Positions 49,561-63,910 of a DNA stretch of 64,000 nucleotides are shown here, piece by piece. A program made the translations under genes and the position numbers. This DNA comes from Aselliscus stoliczkanus (taxonomy: Eukaryota; Chordata; Mammalia; Chiroptera; Hipposideridae), in the NCBI GenBank assembly GCA_033961575.1, contig CM066727.1, forward strand, positions 1,760,001-1,824,000, written 5' to 3'. Position 1 is the stretch's first letter. Each line of letters starts with the position of its first letter. Under the pieces are notes generated by a model. That model did not search any database, had not been told where the DNA came from, and saw only the letters and a program-made list of their open reading frames with translations.

Positions 49561-52500
49561 ACACAACACAGGCATCCCTTGCTTACTGTACTTCCCAGCT
49601 GTTGTGCTTTATCCAAAGTGAAGACAAGACACTTCACCAGCGGACAGACTAACTCACTGAGGGCTCAGAGGACTGTCGGCATGCTTTAGCAATAGCGTAT
49701 TCTTAAATCAAGGCATGCCCATTGTTTCCTCAAATAACGCTCTTGCACATGTAACAGCTACAGTGTAGGGTAAACGTGGCTTTTCTACGTGCTGGGAACC
49801 AACAACTCCTGTGACACCCTCTACGCGACGTTCCTGTCGTGGTGGTCTGGACGGAACCAGCACCGTGTCTGATGTCTGCCCGTAACTGCCTGCTACTAAA
49901 ACCCCTTTGTAAAGCTACCCTCTAGTTAACTGTGGACAAAACAAATAATACTCATCACATATTTTCCAGCAGTTTTACCTGCTGAATTCGTGGCTATTTA
50001 AGAACACATTGCGGCCCCGCGGACCTGTATTTACAACTTGCTTGTTGATACTTTCCTATGACAAGGGGCAAGTCCTGTTTGCGTGCTTTTAATCTTCACC
50101 TAATGGAACGCGCATCTGTTGTGCGGCCTCACGGGTAAGTCTTTTATTTTTCTGACGCCATCCCATGCTTCCCCTAGTTTGCAGCACAATTGTAAATAAT
50201 TCTAAAAACTACTCATTGAGGAAAACATTGTTTGACACGATTTTATAGGATATAATATAAAGACTGAGAATGTGATAAGTGCTGCCCTCTGAATAATAAG
50301 GTGGGAAACAAACGGGCAGTGACTCCTGAGACCGGGCAGCGCGGGGAGGGCCCCCCAGGAAAGCGCCTCGGCCGGTTCTGCGCAGGGCAAGCTCTCCGTG
50401 TCGTTCCACGACTCCACGCAGCTCACACTTGCGCTTCTGCCTTCTCGTCCTCCCCTTTGGGCTTCTTTTCGGGAACCGACTGCTCCCATGTCTGCATGCT
50501 TCCTGCTTCCTGCGTGTAATATCTCAGACTCATCTGGAAGCACGCAGGTAAGGATGCCGAGCCTTTCCTTACTGGCCTTGAGAATATTTTCATCCCCAGA
50601 GCCGGTCTCTCATTTACAATGGTGGCTTTAACGCTGGTGTCATTGTTATTCTGTCACCATGTAAATAAAATCAAGGTGGCCCCGCCTAAAGCCCTGGCTC
50701 TGGGCTCTAATTTTCCCTCCCACAGGATACGGTGGAATTTGTTCAGAATCAGTTGTCAATCACTTCAAATCTCCCACTTTGGACCCTTAGGGACTTTGGC
50801 AAACAAAGGAGCAAGGGCTGTGATCAGAGAGAGGGACAAGGGACAGCCACACTGTGGGACAGCCACCAGCTGGAGCGCACCCCTTTGTCTCAGATGACAG
50901 TCGCAGAGAGACCTGGAGGTTTCTCCTGGGTTCTTACACAGCTGATGCCAGGGGTGGGCAAGCGGTGGAATTCTGGAAATGTGCAGAGTGGACACTAGGC
51001 AGCTGTGAGACGTGGCCGCGGGGCAGGACAGGGCAGGCCCCCAAGCTCTGCTCCTCCACACTGGAGGCTGCCCCACCGTGGGCGGCCCACGGGTTTTCCC
51101 TGCAAAGTCTGAAACCCGAACGCGAGGGTCACCAGCCGCCTCTCCGCCGGCTGCGTCTGGCAGCCGAGGCCCGTGGACGTACACGGGAGGCCAGGAGCCC
51201 ATGTCCCGGTGTGAGATGAAGAGTGGAGCCGGCCCATGTGTCAGAGGCGCTCTGGCCCACTGGTAATTCACCCTTCCACTGGGGGCGCCCCCAGACGCCC
51301 CGCTCTAACGAGGAGCTGCCGGGAGGCGTGGGACGAGAGCCAGCGAGGCTGATGGAACGGCCGGCACTCCGAGAGGCATGCTGGCCTCAGGGACGTGCCC
51401 AGCACAGCGCTGGTTCCCGGGGGGCTGGCCTGTCGCCTCCGCCCCTCGGGTTCTCTGCCAGGCACCTCGTGCAGTCCCCGCACAGCCCACGGTCAGGGCC
51501 CCCTCTCTGCTCTCCCATGACCACCGACCATCCCACCAACACCCCAAGGCACTCCTCGCTAATGTTTTGGAAGCGCACCACGCCCAGTGAGGGACAATGG
51601 CACAGCATTTCTGCTGTCCTGTCGCGGGCCATTGCGATGGCTGCAGCCCTCTCTCCTCTCCTCTCAGGCCACTCAGGGGAGCTGGTGGCACGGAGACAGC
51701 CCCGCGGAGCCGTGCCCCCCTCCGAGAACCGGCGTCTACACCCTCGTCTCGTTCACCATTCTCTCCATCTCTGACTCCTTGTGGTTTCATCCCCTCACGG
51801 AACACCCCTGCCTGGCTTTTACGTGCATCCGGCCTCAGGACCCACAGCTAAGCCTATGTGTGTGTCTCGGTCTCCCCGCCGACCTTTGTACTCACTGCCT
51901 CACGAGCTCGCGGACTGGACTGGCCTCGCCCCCTGCCCCGGGCCTGCCCCCTGCGCCGGGAAGCCCGGCCAGCTCAGGGAGCCCGCGCTCCTAAGCCACT
52001 ACGTCAGTGACGCAACGCTGGTCAAGTAAAGGTTCCTCTTCTTGACAACTTCACATTTTCTTATGAAAACAAAAGGCGTGGAGACAAAATGTAAGAGGGC
52101 TTGGGGACGCAGGAGCAGGAGGGTCTGCTCAGGCAAACGGGCAGCCGCATCTAGGAACTAGCACTGCCCCTATCATGGGCCAAGACTCCAGCGCCATGAG
52201 CAGTAAGGAAAGTGCTGGAGGCTTCCAGGGGTAATTCCAGCTTTCAGTGACCGCTCATCCTCTGGAAAATTCATAAATAACGATATATATCATATATATG
52301 TAATCTCTACCTTTCATATATATATATTTCTAAATGTTAATTTACAAGAATCACATATGATCAAGAAGTTCCAATTCACTCATTTGGGGAGAAGGAACAA
52401 ACTCACGTCAAGATGACAAGAACGAAGGGTCAAGCATGTCACTATATTAAGTGTCAAATTCATGGACAGACAGACTACGCTGAGGGCCGGACACAGGGGT

Positions 52501-55338
52501 CCCTGTGACCCGGCACACTCACCCCACGGGGAGGCTGGAATCACAGTCCATTTCTGCTGAGCATGGCTCGCAGGAGCTCGGGCAACAATCCCCAACCCCT
52601 GATCTGTCCCCACGAACCAGGCGTCCGGACACAGAGGCTCCCAGGATGCTGGTCCGGGCTGCTGTGCTCACAGCACGCCCCGGGTCATTTGCTGAATTGT
52701 GACGCAGAGGTTGTTTGTCTCTATTTAAACAGCTAAAGTATGCAGCCCAGAAGGCCTGTTTCATTTCCAGTTCCCCCCACACAGCTGAGCTAAACTGCAT
52801 CTGAAGTGACTATTCTGGAACATTCCTGCAGAACTCTAAGAAAGTCGGCATATTTCTTAAAGAATTCTGAATTGAATATAGAATGCTGTTTGTTTTATTT
52901 CCAGAACTCCTTTTTTGTAAAACTATTTGCTGAACTATTTAGAAAACATTCTAATCCACTGCCAATAAGAGTTTTCCTGACATGAAGAGCTCTGCAGTCA
53001 CTGGGGAAAGCAAAACAAAAATGCTCACGTGACCGGCAGGGACACCCTGATTCCCGGCCCTGAGCCGGCTCTGGGGACTCAGCCTGAATACCAGCACTTA
53101 GACGTTCGCTAGCTTCACATCACAGATCGGACACCTGTGCAAGGTGCGGGGGATAAAAAATGAACGCCGCCGCCCCACCTCAAGGAGCGTAGGGGTTATG
53201 CCTGCATTAGGCACCGTGACCGGACGAGGAGTCCCGCGGCTGTGACAGGAAGCAACCGCTCTGTAATAAGTAGCAGCGTTCTGTAACGAAGCGGCTTTCC
53301 ATTGTCACCCGACCCTACTGCTCAGAAGCCGGGACTTGCTTGATAAACGCCTCCGATGGCATCCACTCCACCTGCCCAAAGACGCTGGCAGCTCTGCCTT
53401 GCCCATCATGCCTCTAGCCACATGCATATCAGTCTCCACATGTGGTGCCCATCCAGGAGGGATCACCTGAATCCCTGAAAGAAGTTCATCAGCAGTTCAG
53501 TCAGGAGACCTGGCTGTGGGCCACACACTGTCACCCTGGGTGTGAAGGCCTCAGCAGCCCTCCTACCGATGTGGACGCTCGGTTTCCACCTTATGAAGAA
53601 GTGTGAGCGGCGCTGCGAGTGGGAGCGAGGGTGGCCACATGAGCAGGCGCGCAGGCGCACACACTGAAGAACCTACGTCTTATCTGTGCCCATTTCAAAA
53701 ACATCAGGGTGTTTATTAAGCTATATATTTACTCTCTGTTGACACTTTCTAATCCACTCATATTTGTAGATTAATTACGGATCCGAAACATTTACGAAAG
53801 CTTCCTTAAGGAATGCAATTAACTAGCAAGAGAGAATCACAATAGTCTTCAAAATAGTCAGTTGACAGTCTCTTTACACAGTCTTAAGCTCTAATAATTT
53901 GCTGAAAACATTTTGTGACCCTTACTTCTACACCATCTCTTAGGGATGGATATTTGATTTAGCTAGTCACTCCCATTGTGGGTGTTTGGTGTTTCTTACA
54001 CTTAATTACTTAGGATTTAAACCTAAGGATTTAACGTGAAGTTAATAATATTTTGATTACATCGCCACCAGCACCACCAACTCCATATAATAAATATGTG
54101 CCCGCATCTGGGAGCGTGTCCCAGCTCTAGAACAATCGTGTGGGCAAGACCTGCACCCAGGGAGCGTCCGTGTTTTCCAGGCGGCGGCGAGGAGGGAGAG
54201 CAGCCAGAGAAGAAAATTACTGCTATCAAATCGATTAGCGCTAAACAGCCATTGTCGCTAATATTTCTGTCACCTGTTTTTTAGAAAGTGTGTGCTGCTA
54301 TGTTAAAAAAAAAAGTCCATATAATTGAAAAGTGCCTATAAATAGATCCACAGACTCAAGCTTTCTCACAGTTACTCAGAGAAATGGCAGAGGCAGCAAA
54401 AGGTCCCACAGCCGTGCTGGGTGCCAGGGGGAACATGGGGTCAAAACAGGCCTGGGGTCTCTACAGGGCCGAGGGCAGACATGGAAGGAAACCTCCCTGA
54501 CGGGGGCGGGCGGACACATGCACAGCTGAAGCCACAGCCTCTGGTTTCCACCCAGGTACACGTTTTAGAGTCGCGGACCTTCTAAACTGCCACCTGGAAA
54601 ATCCAGAGGAAGAGCAAATTCTGGACACTAGGCAGCACCTGCTTCCCCCTCGGTGACCAACCCGGCTACTCGAAACTCCAGCGGGCGTGTATTCACTTCT
54701 GGATATTTTTTGCAGAACCATGAGAATATAGGAATACATGTTCATAAATCACGAATTACTGAAGTTGCAAATCGTTGGAGAAAAAGCAGTAACTAGGGTT
54801 GGGAAAGTACCGAGATGTAAGACAGAAGCTCTGCTTGAATAAATACATTTCTCGTGTTGAGTTTTCTCGTTAGGAAATCAGAGGCAATAAGAAAGACCTT
54901 AGTGACAGGGGTGCCTTATACACATACATGCATGTGCGTATTGATGCATGGTAGGCATTCAAAACCCATTACTATTAATTACATCAAACACTCACTTTAA
55001 ATCTTTCATATAATATATGCATATAAATTTTTGTCAGTGTGCACCACTTCACAATCAATATTTTTAAGCCCAGAAGCTCTTAATGTCATAAGATATTTTC
55101 TTTTCAGGTTCAGCCATTTTACTATAAAAATATTAATACTTCTAAATAGATAAATTTCAAACTATTGTCTCTGATAATGTTTTAAGTTTACTGCCTGGGC
55201 AACAGAGTGCACAGGTAAACGGCAATCCACAACCCAGCACGGAAGCCAGAAGACAAACCAGCACTGAAAATGTCTGATGTCAGCTAAGCAGCAGACGGAT
55301 CCTGAGCAAACGCAGCGATGAAGCCACGGGCTACTTAC

Positions 55339-55495
55339 TGGTGTAGGTGAGCTGGAAGCCTTGGTCGGTGCCAGACGCGTTGCTGTTGAATCCCAGCCAC
55401 AGGTGATTGGAGGTGCTGTTCAGGATCAGGCCCAAGAGCTCGTTTTTCGTGAAGGTCCCCAGGGGCCGTGACGAGGTGTCTTTTCCATCATATAC
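55339..55495 (-). CDS. CSMD1: CSMD1 exon: second half of CUB domain 7
   Basis: A 157-bp exon of 52 codons plus one base, too short to stand out as an open frame. It starts VYDGKDTSSRPLGTF and ends GFQLTYT, with the last Ser codon split across the intron. The acceptor is CATCAG before GTATATG and the donor is CCA followed by GTAAGT, a strong site. The preceding exon ends in LK, so the join gives LKVYDG, the usual CUB turn whose acidic residues bind calcium in many CUB domains. Two N-glycosylation sequons are visible, NST and NAS. This half has no cysteine, so CUB7 lacks the second CUB disulfide, as also seen in CUB8 below. A 4.4 kb intron separates it from the first half. Confidence 0.95.
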
Positions 55496-56860
55496 CTGAT
55501 GAGAATTCACAGACGGGCCCCATTACTTCAGTGTTTTTACATGAGCAGGTTTAACAAGACATTCGAGTCTTCCAAGATGCAATTTTCCGTGACACCTATA
55601 AAGTCATACTGTTTACAGAACTGGGTGACAGGGCTCCACAATGTTTTCCTTTAAACGGCGACTTGACCACTAACCTTACTGACAAATGCTTTCGTGCTCA
55701 CATCATTCTGCATTCATCACGTTGTGAGCGCTGTCTGTGTTTATTTAGAACCAAGCACTTCTTTGCATCCCCAGGCCCCTCACCTGCCTTCCTCCTCCCA
55801 TGATGCACTGGGAAAGCCTGGATGGCTGTGCACCAGTGCAGCCAGGAATGCCTTCTCTGAGCCCCGCTGCACCGACCGGGGCGGCCGTTTCTTCCTGCTC
55901 AGTCCTATCTGAGTTATCACCAGACAAGATACCCTGAGGTGACTAGTCTTGGATCAGTTGTCAGGCGAGAATGCCACCACACAATACTGTCAGAGAGATG
56001 TGTCTTCATTCGCAAAAGCCTGCATCTGGCCCCCTCTTCCCGGGTGGTCTGAGGCCTGACTAGAAGGAACAAGTGTCGGGAAGGCAGGGTGGGCAAGGCC
56101 TGGTTTCAGCAGACCTGGGGGAAGTAACAGGGCGGGTCCAGCGATGAGTCCCTGCCTTCCATGCAGGTGGGCCACGCTGGGTGTGGATGGCAGCCAGTCG
56201 TATTTCCTGAGTGGGGACTGAGATGTCCCATGGGACATCTGTCTGCAAGGCAGGAATCAGCACCATCCCATTCCAGCAGAGTTCAGGGTTGCAGGCCCCT
56301 CGCACCCCCAATACACCAACCAGAATCCATTTGGCTCTTTGAACCACTGCGATGGTTCACAGCAAGGAAACTACAGCATGGGTGAGGATTTTTTTGGAAG
56401 AAAAAAATAACAATTTTTCATTGTATTAAAAATATCCAGCTTTGCTTGGTAAGAAAAATGTTAAGTATATAAAAGTCCTCGGAGTCCTCAGTAAGCTCTT
56501 CCAGTGTCTGCTGACACCCCCATACTTTTTTCCTTTTCACAGGTTAATTCTTACTTTGCTTCTATCGCCTCTCTTTACTGACTATATAAGCCACATGCAT
56601 GGCTCAGTAGACTTACACACAAGTACACACATTCCAAAAAGGAGAAAATGCATTTAGAAACATTAATTTTATGGATCATTACTTAATTTCATTTCAATTA
56701 AAGCAGCAAATTCTGGAATCCAATACCTGTACTTCCTCAATGAAAGCTGGCAACAGGCTGTTGCTTGGAAAGTCGTGTTTTGGCTTAATACGTGGATTCA
56801 TTAGACAGAGTGAGGCTCAGACCCCCAGAATATGCAGGGTTTTAAATGCAGAGGACTCTG

Positions 56861-57301
56861 GGCCGGCCGAGTGGCGCGTTGGTTAAGCGCTGGTTTGGGA
56901 CGCCAGCGGCCCCGGTTCGGATCCCACATGAGGGCCAGTGACACTGCCCTCTACAGCTAACAACAGCTCCACCTGGAGCCGGGCTGCTGTGAGTCCCCGG
57001 GGACGGCATAGCTGCAGCCCCTGCTGCACTGGGCTGCCATAGGCTACAGTGAGTGGCCGGCAGCCAGCGTGAGCTGCCAAGAGCTGCTGTGAGCGGCCGT
57101 CCAGAGGCTGGCGACGGATCTGCCTCACCTGGGAAGAGCGCAATGACGATACCAACATGGGCCAGTGAAGCAACATCCTCCAAACTAGACTGAAGAACAA
57201 AAGGACAGCAACTTGTCTGTTCCCCTTCCCCAGTTCCCCAACGCTGTTCCCCTCCCCCAGTTCCCCAATAAAATCTTAAGAAAATAAAAATAAAAATAAA
57301 T
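56861..57301 (+). mobile_element. Long composite SINE, copy 2
   Basis: About 440 bp, sense. The head GGTTAAGCGCTGGTTTGGGA and GGTTCGGATCCCACATGAGG is followed by the long body, including ACATGGGCCAGTGAAGCAAC. The 3' part CCTTCCCCAGTTCCCCAA is repeated and the copy ends in CCCCAATAAAATCTTAAG with an A-rich tail. Possible flanking duplication is AAATGC. Confidence 0.9.
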
Positions 57302-57385
57302 AAATGCTGGAAGAGGCCGTGTCTAGCCCCGCAGAGAGGGACGGGTGCCTCCACAGGCCGTGGAATTCTCCGTGCTCACAGGAGC

Positions 57386-57500
57386 CCACGGAGCCCAGGG
57401 CACTGGCAGGCGGGCAGACCGAGCTCACTCAGTCCTGAGCGCCACGGAGCCCAGGGGCACCGGCAGGCGGGCAGACCGAGCTCGCTCAGTCCTGAGCGGC
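57386..57500. repeat. 56-bp tandem duplication
   Basis: Two copies from CCACGGAGCCCAGGG to CTCAGTCCTGAGCG, 56 bp apart, with a few differences (CACTGGC versus GCACCGGC; CTCACTCAG versus CTCGCTCAG). A partial third start follows. It lies just after a long SINE. Confidence 0.88.
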
Positions 57501-59639
57501 CGTGAAGCCCCCTCCGCAGGCCGTGGCTCCACTGAGCGCCTCACAGCGCCTGACCAGGTCCTACGACAGTGTCTCGCTCAGTCCCCTCATGGCACCACCA
57601 CTGGAAGTGAACGGCTGAGATACTGAATTACACGCTTCTCCTGAGCAGTGACTCTGTCTGACTTGTCTACACCACCAGCAAGGAGCATGCTTGACAGTGA
57701 AAAAGTCGGCCACGCACACATGCAGCGTCACGTTGTCACCTCCCTCAGCGGAGCATTTGCAGGCGAGCTCTGGGCTGATCATAAACGGCAGCTCAGACAG
57801 TCCTGGAGTCGGAAGACTCGATGTCCACCTTCAATTAAAGCAGCAACAATTAACCCAGTTCCGCACCACCTGCTGTCCGTTCCAGCCACGAGGAGCCGAC
57901 TCCAGGGCTCCGAGTCCTCGGCCCGTCAGTGCCAGGCCGATGAGCCGGGCACGTGGCCAGGGCTATGTGGCCCCCGGGGTGCAGAGAGCTGGCAGGGTCA
58001 CAGAAGCCGAGGGATGGTGGTGGAGGACCGAGCCATCTTCCCCGGCTTACCAGCCATACCCACGGTGCTTTCCACAATGACGCTCACTCCCACTGCGAGG
58101 TCCCTTCACATAGAGCTTATGTCTCTCATGTGACTTTCCACAGGGAGCAAGGATGCATCACTGCGTGTGTGGGGTGTGTGGACGGAAGTCTGGTCACTGT
58201 TGCTGGATCCAACTACGTCTGAAGGGGGGCTGTGAACAGCCTGTGTGCTCCAAGATGAAGGTGATTCCAAGGGAAACATGCTAACACTGAGATATTCATT
58301 AGCATATTCAACAAAACATGTGCCTGCAAAACACTTAGGCATTTCACAAGATTGACAGTGTCTCTGCACTGAAATGAGTTTTTGGCTTTTGTTAGAATCA
58401 ACAGTTTAAGCGGCACACCATCACATATAAGACGTGATTTGCTTCTTCCCAGGTGATGACATGTACCAGCATCTTTAATTAGTCACCTCACCAAAGCCCA
58501 GTTAATTGTTACTCAAAAGTTTGCCTTTGAAAGCTTCCTGACTGCTAAATTTGGGGTTATCGAAGAATTCAGAAAGCGGTTACTGAGGACGCCACTTTAA
58601 ATTCTTTTAGATTAGTGACAATGTGCTAGTCTCCTGCCTGAAAATCGGTTAATTATGGTGCTGCCTGCTGCCAGCAGGCAGGCTCCGAGCCGAGGAGCTG
58701 TAAGAATGCAGACGGAAACCACTCTCCTCAAGCAGGCGCTGCAACAGTCAAGTGTGGGCTTGGGAGGCGGCTCGGGTCCGGGAGCGGCTCTCGCCCTCTG
58801 CCTCTGCTGCTCAGGTGGAGGCCAAGCTGCCAGGACCTGCCTCCTCTGCGGTGCAAACGGATGCCACGGGAGGATGGCCTCAGGTAGCCTTTGAGCTGGA
58901 TTTGGGCGTCTTCTCCTCGTGCTCACAGCTCGGAGTGCGCCCTACTGAGTCTGAGCTATCATCCCGAGCGTCTGCGCAGATATCCACTGACCTGAAAATG
59001 CCCGGCGTTTGTAAGGGGCTGAGGAGAGAGCGAGGCCACCGAGTGGCCTGCACACAACCCTCGCTTCTCACGAGCCAGCCGGCCGCTGGGCCCGCTGAGA
59101 TTCAGCATCAGTCTTGGAAGCTCAAAGCCGCTCTGTCCTCAGGGCCCTGAGGCTTGTCCACAGGTGCTCAGTGCCCAGCCCTGCCCCCAGCCTCCTGCCA
59201 CGGTGACAGGAGAGGTGGGGACTGCGTAAGATGCCTCGGGAATCACGGGACGTTTCCAGCTGGAGGTGGACTTTACAGACCAAGGCAAGCCCCCGGTGCC
59301 GTGGGGTCACTCCCCACAGTCCGTCCAGAGCGGGGGGTGGGGGGTGCTGGGTCCTGTACCCGCACAGGGCATGTCCCCGTGCCCCTGACACTGTGTCCTC
59401 AAACGCCCAGAACCCTGGCTGGGGGCCACTCCCACACATGGGTATGTCTGTGAACACGTGGGCTGCCCCACATGGGCCCTGCTCTGTGGCCTGGTGACAG
59501 TGGCTCAGCTGCCACGATCACATCAACGTCCTCGGAGCTCTGAGCACCGTGACCACAGGTCAAGCCCGAGAGTGACTGTAGCAGATGTGGGTCTGGGGGC
59601 ACTGCAGTTACAAGGATGGGCACGTGTGGTACGTGCCGT

Positions 59640-60298
<659 letters not shown>

Positions 60299-60923
60299 TC
60301 ATGGGCCAGCTACAAGGGAAAGATACCCCCACTGACCCGCATTCGGGGTTTTCTTATTTCATTCAATAGCTCAATAGCATGCCTCTTCTCCCTGGAAGCA
60401 GCCTGCCACCCCACAGAGAATTCCAGAACAAAATCCATGAACCTAAGCGCCCTGGTGGTGTCACTGGGCAGTCACATCCCCTCTCCGTGTCTCATTCCTG
60501 CCTCCTGCAACGTTCCCGCCAATCTAATATGCCAGGCACTGTCACCTCGATGCTGTTTTCCGGCACATGTAGTTTGTAGCATCACCTGGATGCATTAACG
60601 GGAGTCTAACCATAGACAGCTGCCCACTACTATGTCACAGCGCTGAGCTGACCTGTGACGGACAGAGGGACACACAGTGGCATTATGTCCCTGTCCCCTT
60701 CTCCAGGAGAGAGGACACGGTGATTCACTGCCACATTCAAGTTTGCAGTAAAGCAACCTTTAATCAAAGTAAAACATAAAAATAAATAGAGCGCCCCACG
60801 CTCAGTCAGCTCGGGGTCACTTAGCCTCTCAGCAGCCGTTTCCTCGCCTGCGGCAGTCAACAGCCCAAGAGCTCCTTCAGCTCTAAAACCTGCGCCCAGG
60901 GCGGTCATGGAATCACAGTCGCT

Positions 60924-61365
60924 GTGTGTGTGTGTGTGTGCATGCATGTGTGTGCACGTGTGTGTATGTGAGACAATGTGTATGTGTGTATGTGTATTTG
61001 TGCACATCTGTGTATGAGACTGCATGTGTGTATGTGTATGTGTGTGTGCATGTGTTTGTGTGTGACTGTGTGTGTGCATGTGGGTGCACGTGTGTAGGTG
61101 ACACTGTGTATGAGTGAGTGTGTGTGCATGTGTGTATGAGACTGTGTGTCTGTGTGTGTGTGTGTCTGTGTGAGTGTATGTGCATGTGTCTATGTGAGTG
61201 TATGTGTGTGTGCATATGTGTGTATCAGACTGTATGTGTGTGTGTGTCTGTGTGTGTATCTGTGAGTGTGTGTGTATGTGTGTGTGCATGTGTGTGCACG
61301 TGTGTATGTGAGACTGTGTGTATGTTTTTGTGAGTGTGTCTGTGTGAGTGTGTGTGTGCTGGTGT
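60924..61365. repeat. Long TG-rich tract with repeated variant blocks
   Basis: About 440 bp of TG repeats interrupted by TATG, GCATG, GCACG and the recurring block TGTATGAGACTGTGTG. It is CA-rich on the CSMD1 sense strand. Long HT-rich open frames on the minus strand come from this composition. Confidence 0.95.
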
Positions 61366-61999
61366 ACGACAACGGAGCTCCATGGGGTTTTGCATCTAAT
61401 AATGTATTGGCCCCAGTATAGGCCAAGCTCAGTGATTTTTAAAAATTCGACAAAGTGGAAGAACACTGATCAAGCCAGAAGCTAATAATCAGTGAAATGC
61501 ACAGGTAAGGGGAGTGAGAAAAGCTCATGGCGTCCGCCTTAGAGGGGCCGCTCACGGCACCACACAGCGGTGACAGACACCTCGCCCCGCCAGTTCCCAT
61601 CACGCCGAGTCTCCTGGGCATCCCTCATTCCCTGACAGCTCATGAAACCAGCTCCAACACCAGCCTGCTTGCCGGAATGCAACAGCTGGTGATTCACCAT
61701 CTCAGAACGGTCTGTGAACTTGCATGTCGAAATGTCCTCACAGAGCAGAGTTGGGAGGGAATCAGGGAGGAAAACAAGTGAGAAGCAGGCTCACCTGCCC
61801 CTTCTGTGCCCTTAAATAGGGATGAGAGAACAGGCTTTGTCGGGAGCAGTGGAGATGGTGCTGAGAAAGCAGCACTGGAACCGGTGACCCAACAAACTGG
61901 TGACGGATTTTATAATTCATTTTTCAATTACAGCTGTAGTTCTTAGCACTATATTTGCATATTTGAATAATTATAATCACACTTTTTAGAAAACATTTT

Positions 62000-62457
62000 T
62001 TTTTTTTAGATTTTATTGTGGATTTGGGGAGGGGAACAGTGTTGGGGAACCAGGGAAGGGGAACAGACAAGTTGCTGTCTTTTTTTGTTCTTCAGTCTAG
62101 TTGCGGAAGACGTTGCTTCACTGGCCCATGTTGGTATCATCATTGCGCTCTTCCCGGGTGAGGCAGATCGGTCACCAGCCTCTGGGTAGCCACTCACTGC
62201 GGCTCTTGGCAGCTCACACCGGCTGCCAGCTGCTCACACCGGCTGCCGGCCACTCACTGTAGCCTGTGGCAGCGCACTGCGGCAGGGGCTACAGTTATGC
62301 CGTCCCTGGGGACTCACAGCAGCCCAGCTCCAGGTGGAGCTGTTGTTCACCATCTTAGCTGTAGAGGGCAGTGTCACTGGCCCTCATATGTGGGATCCGA
62401 ACCATGGCCACCGGCATCCCAAGCCAGCTCTTAACCAACGCACCACTCGGCCGGCTC
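62000..62457 (-). mobile_element. Long composite SINE, copy 3
   Basis: About 460 bp, antisense, with the same body as the copies at 36750 and 56861. It is flanked by a 13-bp duplication TAGAAAACATTTT (61987-61999 and 62458-62470). A segment GCTCACACCGGCTGCC is duplicated internally near 62213-62240. Confidence 0.93.
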
Positions 62458-63739
62458 TAGAAAACATTTTATGGAGAGAAATACCAGTGTGCACCTCCCA
62501 TGCTTGGTGCCTGGCACTCACTTGCAGGCCCCAGGCTCGGCGGTCTTAGAACAGGCAGCTTTCCTTCCACGTTGGCAATCGTGCTTTTCTCAGTCTAAGC
62601 TTGAAAAAATGTGGCTGCACAGCTTAAGTTCAGCAGCCATGTAGGTAAGTGAGCTCCTTGGGAAATGGTAATAATTCATGGGGCTGGTTGAATATTCTTT
62701 TATACATTGTCTTTCCTGAATAAACATGTTTTTAACATAAGAGCCAAAATAAATAGAATGGGCAACAGAACCACGAAGTGGAGTGTCCCTCTCTGTCCGC
62801 CGTGTGGACAGAACGGTGGGCGGGGCTTCTGACTTGTCACAGACGCTGGCCACAAAGAGAACAGAAGAGGAAACTCTGAGTCCTGACAGCAGGATGTGGA
62901 ACCTAGTTTCATATTGGGAATTTTTATTTAAAATTGAACTTGACAGCAATCAATAAAGGAAACCATTCAAATATCAAATTTGGGTTATTTTACCCATTAC
63001 TTCATAGGTTGAAAAAAAAATCTTGCAATTGAAAATGGAAAGAAGAGTGACATAGTGGCAAACAGATTAGATTTAGTCTGAGGAAACCTTTCAAAGAACG
63101 CTGTGTGGCCCCAGCAGCTGGTTCGGTGTATTTGACTGTATCGCGGTCATCATGCACTCTGCACATTTCATGTCCACCACGACGGTCACACAGTGCGGGG
63201 TCCGAGCCGCCGCAGACGTGGGAGGGAGGTGAAAGGGATTCCGAGGGTCCTGGCCCTCCTGGTCCCCACCTGGTCATCAGGACGTGGGTGCTGGTCTTTC
63301 ACGACTGAAAGGGATCGAGAGTGGAGGGAGGGTTGAACACAGAAAGGGCAGTTAGCTGAACACAGTGCAGGCCCCGTGTCCTGAGCCCACAGGACGAGAG
63401 CTTTGCCACTCTGGGGTAACTACGGAGACGCCTCCGGGAGGCCCAGTACGTCCTCGGGGGCCATTCCATGAGGAAAGCAAAGGCACAGGGCAGCACTCTG
63501 CTCAGCTTCACCCATGAGCGCTCCTCCCCGGGGGCAGGGCGCTGTGCCTCTCCGCGGGCTTTTGTTGTCTCGTTCCAGCTGTGGTTGGACTCCTTTTTAT
63601 CTTCTTAGTTCTTTGGTCTTCACACCACTGTGCTCCCACTCTTTTCTTCTCCTTCACACACTTGCCACATAGAGCGTCTTCCGACTCCGTTAGGAGTACC
63701 GCTTTCCAAAGGGAGACAACCTGTCACGATAAGGCTGGT

Positions 63740-63910
63740 GTGGACACTGATAATGGCACAATGTGTCGCACGCATGGACTCATTTAATCCTCAGTCTCCT
63801 TACCTGATTTGTTAATAAACCTCTCTTTACAGATGAGAAACTGAAGCATCCAATAGTTTAAAAATCCAATGCTTTTCCCCAAGGTCACACAACTAATACA
63901 GATTAATTAT
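63740..63910 (+). repeat. MIR fragment
   Basis: Clear MIR blocks: CTCATTTAATCCTCAGTC, TTTACAGATGAGAAACTGAA and CCCCAAGGTCACACAACTAA. Confidence 0.78.

Larger units (their letters stand above)
29815..55338 (-). other. CSMD1: CSMD1 intron between CUB7b and Sushi7
   Basis: A 25.5 kb intron with GTAAGT donor and CTCCTCGCAG acceptor. Listed separately are six SINEs, two mariner mini-elements, a GATA microsatellite, a polypurine tract, a 148-bp tandem duplication, a 5'-truncated L1 and an LTR-like stretch. Sections such as 29830-34160, 45800-49100 and 49570-55330 show no repeat or gene I can name with confidence; their short open frames look like chance. Confidence 0.88.

Noticed and set aside
51780..52050. 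Possible LTR ending in CAAGTAAAGGTTCCTCTTC
   Set aside because: The end is suggestive of an LTR polyadenylation region, but I could not find a convincing start, a target duplication or a known family pattern.
60630..61466. A 278-codon His/Thr-rich open frame on the minus strand
   Set aside because: It is produced by the TG/CA tract; flanking residues show no domain and the region is intronic.
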